Positions 44,339 to 53,600 of a DNA stretch of 64,000 nt are shown here, in pieces. Origin of the DNA: Gammaproteobacteria bacterium. GTDB lineage: Bacteria > Pseudomonadota > Gammaproteobacteria > DSM-16500. The DNA lies in contig JAHCAO010000002.1 of NCBI GenBank assembly GCA_019634835.1, forward strand, positions 158,169 to 222,168. Reading direction: 5' to 3'. Within the stretch, counting starts at the first letter, position 1; each line of letters begins with the position of its first letter. Under the pieces are notes generated by a model. That model was not told the DNA's origin. It saw nothing but the letters and a program-made list of their open reading frames with translations, and ran no database searches. The position numbers and the translations under genes were made by a program.

Positions 44339-45690
44339 AAAATAATATATCTGCCAAAAATGATATCTACCCATTGCTAAAATTGGCAATACCACTTGCC
44401 TTGACGGGATTAGTGCAATCTGCAACATGGTTTTTTGAAACGTTATTTCTAGCCCATTTAGGACCAGCTACATTAGCTGCTGGATCACTGGTGAGTTGGT
44501 TCTTTGGTACTTTGGCTGTCATTATGTTTGGTGCGTTGAGCTCAATTAATATTCTGGTAGCGCACAAACATGGAACGAATGATGTGGAGGGTATTTCATT
44601 TATTGCGCGAGATGGATTGATATTAGCAATTATTCTGACTATTCCAGCCATTATATTATTATGGAATATGGCACCAATATTTAGTTTATTTGGGCAATCT
44701 GGTTCTGTTGTAGCGCTAGCATCATCCTATTTGCATGCTTTGGCTTGGGGAATACTAGCCAACTTTATTTCTATGGCATGTTTAGAAGTATTAATTGGCG
44801 TTGGAAAATCACGTACTATATTAATTTTTTCTATTCTGTCTGTCTCACTTAATATATTTTGTAGTTATGTTTTGATTTTTGGAAAATTTGGATTTGCAGC
44901 TTATGGAATTGCTGGTGCTGGTTGGGGAATGACAATTAGTTATTGGGTAACATTGGTCGTTCTGTTGATATATATTTTTATTACGAAACACTGTCACGTC
45001 TACTTTAAAGATATATTAAATTTTAACGCTTCTTCTCATTTAATTGAATTACTGCAAATTGGTATTCCAATGGGTGGTATGTATTGCGTTGAAGTCGCAT
45101 TCTTTTTTGCTTTAACGCTGTTAATGGGATTGATCGGCAATGATTTACAAGCAGCTAACCAAGTAGCAATGCAATATCTAGGATTGTTTATGTCAATGAT
45201 ATTTGCTCTCGCGCAGGCAATAACCGTGCGCATGGGGCATTTAATCGGAGCGGAAGATATTCATGCTGCTAAAAAAGCCAGCTACCTGGGGATCGCTATC
45301 GCAGTAGTGCTTAATATCATAGTCGCTATCTTTTATTGGCTCACACCTGATATGCTGATTTCAATCGACTTCGATATTCGCAATCCAAATAACCTTGCAT
45401 TAATTAACATGATCAAGCAATTTTTAGCAATATGTGCGGTGTTTCAAATAATTGAATCTGCCAGAATTGCGTATTTCGGCTCGTTACGTGCGTTAAAAGA
45501 TACTAGATTTACCATGCTTACTTCGATTATTAGCTTCTGGTGTATTGCCTTACCGATTGGTTACATATTAGCAATGTATTTACATGTTGGCGGTGCAGGA
45601 TATTGGTGGGGTATGGTAATGGGTGCGGGATTTAGTGTTGTACTATTGCAGTGGCGGTTTAAATCAATAATTAGACGATATATAAAATAA
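44335..45690 (+). CDS. MATE family multidrug/metabolite exporter
   Basis: A 451-residue inner-membrane protein with twelve predicted spans and MATE signatures such as PLALTGLVQSATWFFETLFLA-type first helix and the VAMQYLGLFMSMIFALAQAITVRMG half-repeat. It should export cationic compounds or a small metabolite using a Na+ or H+ gradient. ATG 44335 overlaps the kinase-like gene stop as ATGA; an earlier ATG at 44317 is possible. The coupling suggests that the sensor-like protein and exporter act together. Confidence 0.85.
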   Translation: MKNNISAKNDIYPLLKLAIPLALTGLVQSATWFFETLFLAHLGPATLAAGSLVSWFFGTLAVIMFGALSSINILVAHKHGTNDVEGISFIARDGLILAIILTIPAIILLWNMAPIFSLFGQSGSVVALASSYLHALAWGILANFISMACLEVLIGVGKSRTILIFSILSVSLNIFCSYVLIFGKFGFAAYGIAGAGWGMTISYWVTLVVLLIYIFITKHCHVYFKDILNFNASSHLIELLQIGIPMGGMYCVEVAFFFALTLLMGLIGNDLQAANQVAMQYLGLFMSMIFALAQAITVRMGHLIGAEDIHAAKKASYLGIAIAVVLNIIVAIFYWLTPDMLISIDFDIRNPNNLALINMIKQFLAICAVFQIIESARIAYFGSLRALKDTRFTMLTSIISFWCIALPIGYILAMYLHVGGAGYWWGMVMGAGFSVVLLQWRFKSIIRRYIK

Positions 45691-45798
45691 TGATTAGCTC
45701 TTTTATTTTAATTATTAATAGTTATAATTTGTGATAGGACTTGGTCACATAAGACCAATAGGATGGATGTTGTTAATTAAAGTGAAAGTGATTTTGAT

Positions 45799-45852
45799 AT
45801 GAAAAAATATAGAACAAAATTAAAGTCAGTCGGTGCAAGCTATCGTACATAA
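45799..45852 (+). CDS. Possible 17-residue basic peptide
   Basis: MKKYRTKLKSVGASYRT and stop, followed directly by a strong terminator. The ribosome-binding site is weak (aaagtgaaag about 12 bases upstream). It might be a small peptide gene, a leader, or chance; nothing but position supports it. Confidence 0.2.
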   Translation: MKKYRTKLKSVGASYRT

Positions 45853-45857
45853 AATGA

Positions 45858-45893
45858 AAATGAGCCCGGATTTTACATCTGGGCTCATTTTTT
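45858..45893. terminator. Bidirectional terminator between MATE and methyltransferase
   Basis: Stem tgagccc/gggctca (45861-45867, 45881-45887) with a 13-nt loop, an A-rich left flank and a seven-T right flank. It lies between the plus-strand MATE region and the minus-strand methyltransferase gene. Confidence 0.8.
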
Positions 45894-45908
45894 CTTTGGA
45901 TTAAATGT

Positions 45909-46885
45909 TTAAATTGGTTCAGCTTCAAGAATCGAGAAAACTGTAGATGTATTAATGTTACGAATCAACTGAAATCCTGATTGATTTAATAATTCATTAA
46001 ATTCCGGTAAGCTCCTTTCCTTCCCCGATAAAGTAACCATCATGTTGATATCGCCTAAACAAGCTAAATCTTTAAACTCATTATCTTCCACAACTTTTTC
46101 TATGATAAGCAATTTTCCGTGATCAGGCATATCTTTTCGACAATTCTTCAAAATTAATTTTGCGTGTTTATCATCCCAGTCATGTAGAATGACTTTTAGT
46201 AAAAGCATATCGCCAGAAGGCACAGAGTTGAAAAAGCTACCTGTCTTTACTTTGCAACGTTCAGAAAGATTCATATTCATTATGTATTCAAGAGCTGAAT
46301 TTTCAGCATTAGGTAAATCATATACCGTACCAAATGCAGTTGGATATTGATGTAAAATTTCACATAATAAATGTCCTTTTTCACCACCGACATCAATAAT
46401 TTCACGACATAGTGAAAAATCATAATGACTAATAATTTCTCTAATCATAGGCTGAGTGCCTCTTTCCATGGCGTCATGAAATATCTTGGCTTTATCGGGA
46501 TTTGCTTCCAAATATTCCCAATGTGACATGCCATAGATAGATTAAATGCGGGTTTTCCTGTTTGTACGGTATAGAGCAGATCACCTGCTGCCTGATAAAG
46601 TTCTTCACCGCATAACACGACAAAATCTTTCATGGTATTTTTAGAGTCAGAAAGTAAATCTTCTGCTGATGGATTTAATAAAAATGTTTTATCTTGTTGT
46701 TGAAATACAACATATACTATAAGGCAACGCATGACTCTGTTTAATGAATCAGCATTTGAATTTGTCATTATCGCTAGTTCTTCGATAGTTTTTGGAGAGT
46801 GTTTGAGATGGTCAGCAATATTTAGCTTGGCAGCTACATATAAACATTGAGTGGCTTTATAACCGTATAATAGTTTGGCTAGCAT
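45909..46885 (-). pseudogene. O-methyltransferase, frameshifted
   Basis: Two frames make up one class of SAM-dependent small-molecule O-methyltransferase (Methyltransf_2 type). The first (46885 to about 46545) holds the dimerisation domain (AAKLNIADHLKHSPKTIEEL). The second (from about 46540 down) holds YGMSHWEYLEANPDKAKIFH, EIIDVGGEKGHLLCEIL (SAM site) and LLKVILHDWDDKHAKLILKN. The change of frame is near 46540 at a ctatctat run. Unless sequencing error, the enzyme is not made whole. Relatives modify phenolic or polyketide products. Confidence 0.75.
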
Positions 46886-46894
46886 ATAAATGCC

Positions 46895-47900
46895 TCACGT
46901 TGATTTGCAGTTAGTTGTCTTAAAGATTTCGATAAGCCACATTGGACGTTTAAACAATAATTTGCCAGCAGTATCATAAACTCTTATTCTCAGTAAACGC
47001 AAAGACGTTTTTGATGTGTCAGATCCTTTTTTGCCACGCATTCGCATATTATTCCAGCATTCAATCGTAACAGTCAGCTCTTTCCCTTTCTTGCTAGTGA
47101 TTTTTAATTCGGTTGATTCATCAGCCATTCTTAATCGCTTTGCATTCAGACGAAATTTTGTACCATACCGTTTCAGCTGTCCTCGCGATTTTCGCTTTTT
47201 TTCAGGAATCGCATTGTAAAATACTCGATTATTTTTAGCTCGACTAACATGAACTTGTTCTGGATTGATGTTTGCTTGACTAATACAGCTTGAGTCACTG
47301 TAAGCACAGTCGCCCACTGATACGCATAATGTTCCTTTAAATACGGCCTGTGAAATACAATGGCTAATTTGTTCCATTCCGACTAATGTACTTTTCTGCT
47401 CAGTGCTAACACGTTCACAGGATAAAGGAACTACCCATGGTGGTGTGTCTCCTGATAGTTTCTCAGGCAAATAGACTGCCATACTATATTGATGGCCGAT
47501 GGTAATTGGTAAATTGTTATAAATCGGATTTGGCGCATGAACAATGCCCCAATCAGGTAAGGTTTTTGCAAAGATCCTTGGATTCGATGTGCAATCTAAG
47601 GCAAATAAATGAAACGGTCTTTTTTGTAATGATGAACAGCACTCAGATAATATTTGCGTTAATTGCTTGTTCTGTTGCTGTTTGTTTTCTTGGCTCAACC
47701 CAGGTGATACTGCAATAATTACGTCGATGAAGGGGGTCAAGTGATAATTCAACGACACTTTTAGCCTGGGTATTACTGGCAAGAGAATCAACTAGCTCCA
47801 TGGCAGCATCCCGCCGACTAGGAAAAAACTGATAAATCTTCTCGCGAAATTGTTTAGCACGATTTACAATTGCATCCAGCATGGATGGTTCCTTCTTCAT
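46895..47900 (-). pseudogene. DDE-type IS transposase remnant, frameshifted
   Basis: The N-terminal frame (47900 to about 47720; LDAIVNRAKQFREKIYQFFP, SRRDAAMELVDSLASNT) continues in another frame (47791-46895) with FALDCTSNPRIFAKTLPDWG, HQYSMAVYLPEKL, CVSVGDCAYSDSSC and a basic end. It looks like a DDE-superfamily endonuclease transposase of an IS element; the family is not certain. Terminal inverted repeats were not found. The change of frame makes it inactive. Confidence 0.65.
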
Positions 47901-48016
47901 TTTTCTTAGCGGAAAAAAATCAGGATTTTAGGATGATCCCATGCTATTTTAAAGTATTATTTGTTTATGCAATGGATAAAAATTAGCTAGCTATGCAGTC
48001 TGACTGAGGTGGTACT

Positions 48017-48346
48017 TTGTCCAAAGTACAGTCAATATATGATCATTATCTAGCGGCTGTTCCTCTGCTACTAGAAGATACGATAGTGTCACATGGTGAT
48101 TTAGATCAACTGAATGTTCTATGGGATACAGCAGGTCAACCTATTTTAATTGATTGGGAATCTGTTAGGAAAATAAACCCAACTCGTGAAATTATACCTA
48201 CGAGTCTAAGTTGGAGCGGAATGGGTATAAGTGAATCATTAGCAGACTCTTCACTATCTATATATACGCATATGTTAAGTACCTATATTGTAGGTATAAG
48301 GTATAACCATAATTATATTTTTTATAGGATGAAGAATGTCAATTAA
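48017..48346 (+). pseudogene. Aminoglycoside/choline phosphotransferase fragment
   Basis: A 109-residue fragment with the catalytic loop of the APH family, VSHGDLDQLNVLW, and the Mg-binding segment PILIDWESVRKINPTREI. The N-terminal ATP-binding half is absent and the frame starts with no proper ribosome-binding site. It is a decayed gene; its tail overlaps the Dabb gene start by 11 bp. Confidence 0.65.
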
Positions 48347-48650
48347 ACATATAGTGTTACTGCCTTTTAAATCTTCTTTGAAAAAAGATGATATTGAAAA
48401 AATAATGTTAGCACTCGCTGAACTAAAAAAGGATATCCCTCAAATTATGTCGTTTTCATGGGGTGAAAATAATAGCCCTGAAAACTTGCATCGTGGGTAT
48501 TTGCATGGGTTTGTAATGGAGTTTAAAGATGATAAAGATAGAAAAATTTATCTAGAGCATCCTGCACATATTAGAATTGCGGAAGAAATAGTTCTTCCAG
48601 CTTTGGTTGACGGAATTAATTCCCCCATTGTTTTTGATTATACATTTTAA
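48336..48650 (+). CDS. Dabb-family (stress-responsive alpha/beta barrel) protein
   Basis: A 104-residue protein, MSIKHIVLLPFKSSLKKDDI then SFSWGENNSPENLHRGYLHGFVMEF, RKIYLEHPAHIRIAEEIVLPAL and VFDYTF. This is the dimeric alpha-beta barrel Dabb fold. Some members act as cyclases in polyketide and olivetolic acid pathways; others have no known role. It lies in a decaying cluster with a broken methyltransferase and phosphotransferase, so a lost secondary-metabolite locus is possible. Confidence 0.8.
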   Translation: MSIKHIVLLPFKSSLKKDDIEKIMLALAELKKDIPQIMSFSWGENNSPENLHRGYLHGFVMEFKDDKDRKIYLEHPAHIRIAEEIVLPALVDGINSPIVFDYTF

Positions 48651-48667
48651 TAGGCAAGATTGCAGGA

Positions 48668-48922
48668 ATGTACATTGCGAAACGCTTACCCTATATTAAA
48701 TGTGGACGCAAGTTGAATGTAAATCATGTGAATGCAGCTTTGTATAGTTTGATCGGAAGCGCAGTTAATTGGATGCTTTTTAATATCAAACTTGCTTGTG
48801 CCAGTGATGTTTTGGAAGAAAAAGATAGAGCAGCGGGAGAAGTGAATTCATCAATCATGGCTATAAAGAAAGCTGAGATATTAATTCCTAGATTGCTTGA
48901 GTTGTCAGCAAAAGTAAAATAA
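48668..48922 (+). CDS. Hypothetical small helical protein
   Basis: An 84-residue helical protein. The part from VNHVNAALYSLIGSAVNWMLFN to KKAEILIPRLLELSAKV looks like two amphipathic helices and could be the end of a larger protein. No recognised family and only a weak start signal. It may be a remnant. Confidence 0.35.
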   Translation: MYIAKRLPYIKCGRKLNVNHVNAALYSLIGSAVNWMLFNIKLACASDVLEEKDRAAGEVNSSIMAIKKAEILIPRLLELSAKVK

Positions 48923-49020
48923 CTCAAAATTTACTAATTCGATTTCTGGTTATTCACACCCAGTGAAGTATTTCTGGTTGTACGAAATGTAGTAGCTCAA
49001 TAGTTTATTTAAAACCTGAA

Positions 49021-49803
49021 TCAGGATAATTGATCTAAATAGTGAATAATTAATTCCTTATTATTCGTACAGCCAAGTAACTTTTTTATTTTTTCAAGAT
49101 AGTGTTCCACTGTTCGATGAGATAATTTCATTTCAGTTGAAATTTCTTTTGCAGACTTCCCAGATGCTAATAATTGAAGGCATCGACTTTGCTGTTGAGA
49201 TAAATGAATCGGCATATTTAAGTCTTTATGGATCACGCTTAATAATTGGGAACTTTGCTCAGACCCATTGAATGCAGGATTCAGCCGATTAAAATCTGGA
49301 AGAATGATTCTGTTTTCGGGTGATTTGGCTTCCAGTATGACATCGTTTGCAACATCGTTATAGTTTGCTATTAAATCATAAAGAAAATTTCCATTGTTAA
49401 TGACCCAGTGTAGAAAATCTTGTTCTAAAAGATCAAAAAAGAGTGAATAAAGATGTTGGCAACTGCTCTCGCGATTAACTATGTGTAATGAATTTGCACC
49501 CAGACTCAGGCCAAACTGCTGGCTAATCTTTACCATCAAGGGCATTAATATGGAACAGTCCTTATATTGTTCTTCTAGAATCTTGTTTATATATATGCCG
49601 TTAGACAGGGTTCTTCCCGTTTCATCTGTACATAACATGGGTATTTTATTGTTGTAATAAAACATGAATATATCTTTATTACTGACTAACATGGATATCT
49701 GGCCCTTACCAAACGTTATGTCATGCATGAAATTGGTTAACGCTATCCGTTGATAAGACTTGCAAAACTCTTTAATAAATTTTGTAGCAGCAATGTTAAA
49801 CAC
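49021..49803 (-). CDS. LuxR-family regulator without a synthase
   Basis: A 260-residue regulator. The C-terminal 65 residues are a LuxR/GerE HTH (LSQQQSRCLQLLASGKSAKE, LSHRTVEHYLEKIKKLL). The N-terminal 180 residues resemble the ligand-sensing part of Legionella/Coxiella LuxR solos but lack the conserved Trp/Tyr/Asp set of homoserine-lactone binders as far as I can see. It diverges across a 178-bp gap from the Cys-containing protein and the large fusion gene, and probably controls them. No LuxI-type gene is nearby. Confidence 0.85.
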   Translation of the reverse strand: MFNIAATKFIKEFCKSYQRIALTNFMHDITFGKGQISMLVSNKDIFMFYYNNKIPMLCTDETGRTLSNGIYINKILEEQYKDCSILMPLMVKISQQFGLSLGANSLHIVNRESSCQHLYSLFFDLLEQDFLHWVINNGNFLYDLIANYNDVANDVILEAKSPENRIILPDFNRLNPAFNGSEQSSQLLSVIHKDLNMPIHLSQQQSRCLQLLASGKSAKEISTEMKLSHRTVEHYLEKIKKLLGCTNNKELIIHYLDQLS

Positions 49804-49981
49804 TATTGAATCTCTATTCAGTGATCGTCATATAAAAATTATAGTTTCTAATAAGTATACATCAACATTAAAATCGAATTGTTCATTAAATCAAATAGAT
49901 AAACCATAGGGTAATAATACCATCTTGTCGCCAATATTTTGACCACATACTATATTTAAAATATCAAAGAGGAGAACAAAT

Positions 49982-50644
49982 ATGGCTGATAAAACTAAAT
50001 CTAATAAAGACCCAATAAAAGCTGCTATTGACAGTAATCCATGTGGATCATGCAGGGCAATGGGGTTACCTAGCTGTAAAGGTCATGGTGGAAGTGGTGG
50101 CGGGAGTGATAGTAATGAGTCAAAAAAGGAAGAGGCTGACTATAAAGTCATTGGTGCTCCCAGCCCAACAACTTTAGCATCTACGGTAGAACAAGATAAA
50201 GCAAAAGTAATGTGGGTGCAGTCGCAATTGCTCAGTAATGTCACGAATAATTATGAGGTTGGATTACTTTTAATAGAAAGTGACAGGTTAAGAGGGAATC
50301 TGACATTTAAAGTCAGACCAAGATTATCTAAAGTTGAAGAAGAAATATCACGTCAATTTTTACAAACGATTAAAACTGAATTTGAGGAATTTAAAAATCA
50401 ATTAGCAGAGAAAGGGGTTTCAACTACAAATTTTAGCGCCACCCTAAAAGACAATGAATTATCTGTTAAAATTCCAAATCCAAAATATTATGATGCGTTT
50501 ATTAAGCATTTGGAGAATAAAAATTTACTCCCAGTTCCGAATCCGGAGCGTGAAGCAAAAAAAGCAATGCTTAGCTCAGCAAGAGATAATAAAAAACAAG
50601 CATTCAATCCAACTCCTCTCTCAACGCGACTCGAGAAAAAATAA
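49982..50644 (+). CDS. Hypothetical protein with N-terminal Cys/Gly motif
   Basis: A 220-residue hydrophilic protein. Near the start is SNPCGSCRAMGLPSCKGHGG, then a Gly/Ser linker, a predicted alpha/beta middle (SQLLSNVTNNYEVGLLLIES, KVRPRLSKVEEEIS) and a basic end (PLSTRLEKK). Three Cys and one His could bind a metal. No family recognised. It is followed 21 bp later by the large fusion gene and is probably cotranscribed. Lack of a signal peptide and a basic disordered tail shared with its neighbour suggest joint secretion, which is inference. Confidence 0.6.
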   Translation: MADKTKSNKDPIKAAIDSNPCGSCRAMGLPSCKGHGGSGGGSDSNESKKEEADYKVIGAPSPTTLASTVEQDKAKVMWVQSQLLSNVTNNYEVGLLLIESDRLRGNLTFKVRPRLSKVEEEISRQFLQTIKTEFEEFKNQLAEKGVSTTNFSATLKDNELSVKIPNPKYYDAFIKHLENKNLLPVPNPEREAKKAMLSSARDNKKQAFNPTPLSTRLEKK

Positions 50645-50665
50645 ATATAAAGTAGGTGTAGTAAT

Positions 50666-53600
50666 ATGTCAGCAACAGAAGCTTTTATAAAAGGTCTCCA
50701 AGAAGCAACAGGAAAAGACCCCTTTCCAGAAAAATTTTGGGGAGATTACCCTGAAAAAGCTACTCATACCTTTCAAGATGCTTTAGATAAATATGCTGAA
50801 TATTATCAAACTTTAAATCCTGAACAACAAAAACAAATGTCGGCGTTATTCTGGAATCAAATTAAAAAAATTGGAACGCCGATTATAGAAAATTTTTCAG
50901 ACGAAGAAGTCAAAGTTCACTTTTTATTCCCAAGAGATAATTATGACCATGAAACAAAAAAATTATACATATCTGGAGATTTTCATGGCTTTACTTCATC
51001 AGATAATGATCGTCAGGAAATGCATCACAAACTTAACACAGACATAATGCATCGTAGTGACGTTATGCCGCGTGACAGTGTTGTTACGTATAACTTCCTT
51101 CAAGTGCCGCCAGAATATCAAAATAAAAGTCGGCAGGAGCTTACCGGTGAAGCGTTACCAAAATCATTTTATGATATGGAAGAAATACCTGAACTGGGTA
51201 ACGATCCTCTGATTGATTCTAAATCTGATGCTTATGCTAAGCATACGGATATTGGCCGCTCAATATTTTGCGCTAATGTTGATAATAACTTGTCAGGCAT
51301 TCACTTATTTAAAGATACCGATTGGAAAAAATTATTAACAGAAGAATATCCTGGTTATTTAAAAAATTTGACACATAAAGGCACTTATTTTTGTGACATG
51401 AATAATTTTCTCCGGAAAGATGAAAATCCTGCTAATGATTATATGAAAAAAATATGGAATGTGAATGACAAAGAAAATACTCGATCTGTCAGTGTCTTTC
51501 AATCAGGCGAAGGTAAAGTAGACAATCTAATCATTATTCATGATGGTGTGAGTTATATGGGCACAGGCACTCTTGAGCGCATTGATGCTTTAATTGAAGA
51601 AGAAAAAATACCTAAGAATACTGCGATTATATGTATATCACAGTTGCCAGGGTTGATTGAAAAATATAAAAGAGAGTCGCCTGAAAAATTTGCTAAAGCT
51701 ACTGATCCTCGCCCAATTGAATATGGTTCAAGAATTGATGATTATATAAAATTCATTGATCAAACAGTGTCCCAATTAGGTTATAGTGGTGTTCCTGCAA
51801 TGAATAGAACATTAATTGGCTCAAGTATGAGCGGTACAGCAAGCGTGTATATGATACTTAAGCATAAAGATAAATTTGGTAATGCTATCGTTCAGGCGCC
51901 AACAGAAGGAACAAGAGACATTCTTCGACCTTTAATGCAAGAAAGACTCGAGGCAAAAAAGTTAAAGAAGGAAGTAGAAGATTTATCTGGCAGAATTCAC
52001 TTAAGTTGTGGAAAGTTTGAGACACTAGAATATGCGCAAAATATCAGGTTAGCACACACCAAAGAGTTAGCCGAAATATTAGGCAGTAATAATCAGGCAT
52101 TACCTGTAGATGATACTGGCAATTATGGTCATTTGCCACATAGCTGGTCACAAGAGTTAACCAAACCCCTCCCCTTGCTTCAACAGCAATCATTAATGCA
52201 GGCTGCCTATATTCCTGGGATATCAATCGCTGCTATTTCTCAAGGCGAGATTCAATCTTCTGCTTTAGGCTACGCTGATACTCAATCGAAATCCAGAGTT
52301 AAAGCCGATACTCAATTTTGGGCATGTTCATTGAGTAAACCCGTCTTTGCTTATTTAGTATTAAAACTCACAAAAGATGGTAGCTTAGGATATAACCGTA
52401 TTTTAATGCGTAAGGAAGAGCCTAAAATAGAAGATATGGGGATAGGTGATCTTGTAGCGCTGCACGAAGATGGTCAGTTAACAATATATTGGAAAGAAAA
52501 TGGGAAAATAGTTAACCGTTCTTTCAGAGAAGAAATGGTGCAATCGATTCTAAAAAGATTACCGACAATAGGTAATGAATCAACAGATTTAAATTTTATT
52601 AAAGAAATTACGTCACAATATGGTTGTCCTTCTTATTTAGATTTAGATCAAGTATTACCTTGGGATGAAAAATTATTAGGAGATCAAGGTGACAAGAAGC
52701 CATTAACACCTCGCATGATTTTATCCCATCAAACAGGATTACCCAATGAAGGTCATCCTGATGAGAAATTTAACCCAGGAGATGGATTCCGATATTCTGG
52801 AGAGGGTTTTCTATACTTACAAAAAATGATTACTCAACGAACGGGAAAGAGTCTTGAAGAATTAGCTCAAACTAGGCTATTTGAGCCATTAAAAATGACA
52901 AGAACCACTTTTCTCTTTCCAGAGGAAGGAGATAAAGCAAAAACTCACGATGAAGCAATGGTGCCAAATCCTATACCTAAACAACCTGCGAATAATAGCA
53001 ATGCTGCAGGATCATTGCACACGACAGCCAGTGATTATGCTCGGTTTTTAAAGGCTTGCATGGATGACAAAGACTTCATTGATTTGATTACACCTCAAAT
53101 TAATTCTATGGAAAAAGATATAGATGCAAAAGAGAAGAGGCTGGACTCAGAAACACTAAAGCCAATCGATTGGGGCTTAGGATTTGGCTTGCAAAAAGAT
53201 AAGAGCGGAAATATTGTCTCAGCATTTCACTGGGGTCATGGTCCAGGTGCCCGTACTTTTTTTGCAATTAATTTAGAGCACCCACAATCTGCCGTTGTAT
53301 ACCTGACAAATAGCGAAAATGGGTTAGCAGTTGCAAAGGATATAGCGACACCAATAGTGGGCGATATCACTCCTTTAATGAAATTTTTATCTGATAAATA
53401 TGGTTATGAGGATATCCATGCGCCTAACTGGAAGGAGTATCATGAGTGTTTAATCGCAGGTGTTTCAGCCGAAAATGAAGGCAATTTTGATCTAGCTATT
53501 AAATCATATAAAGAAGCTGCTAAGGCTTGGCAAGCAAATTTGGCAAATAAGTGGTTTGACTGTGTGTTAACGTCGAATAAGGAGCCTACTCTTGAAAGCA

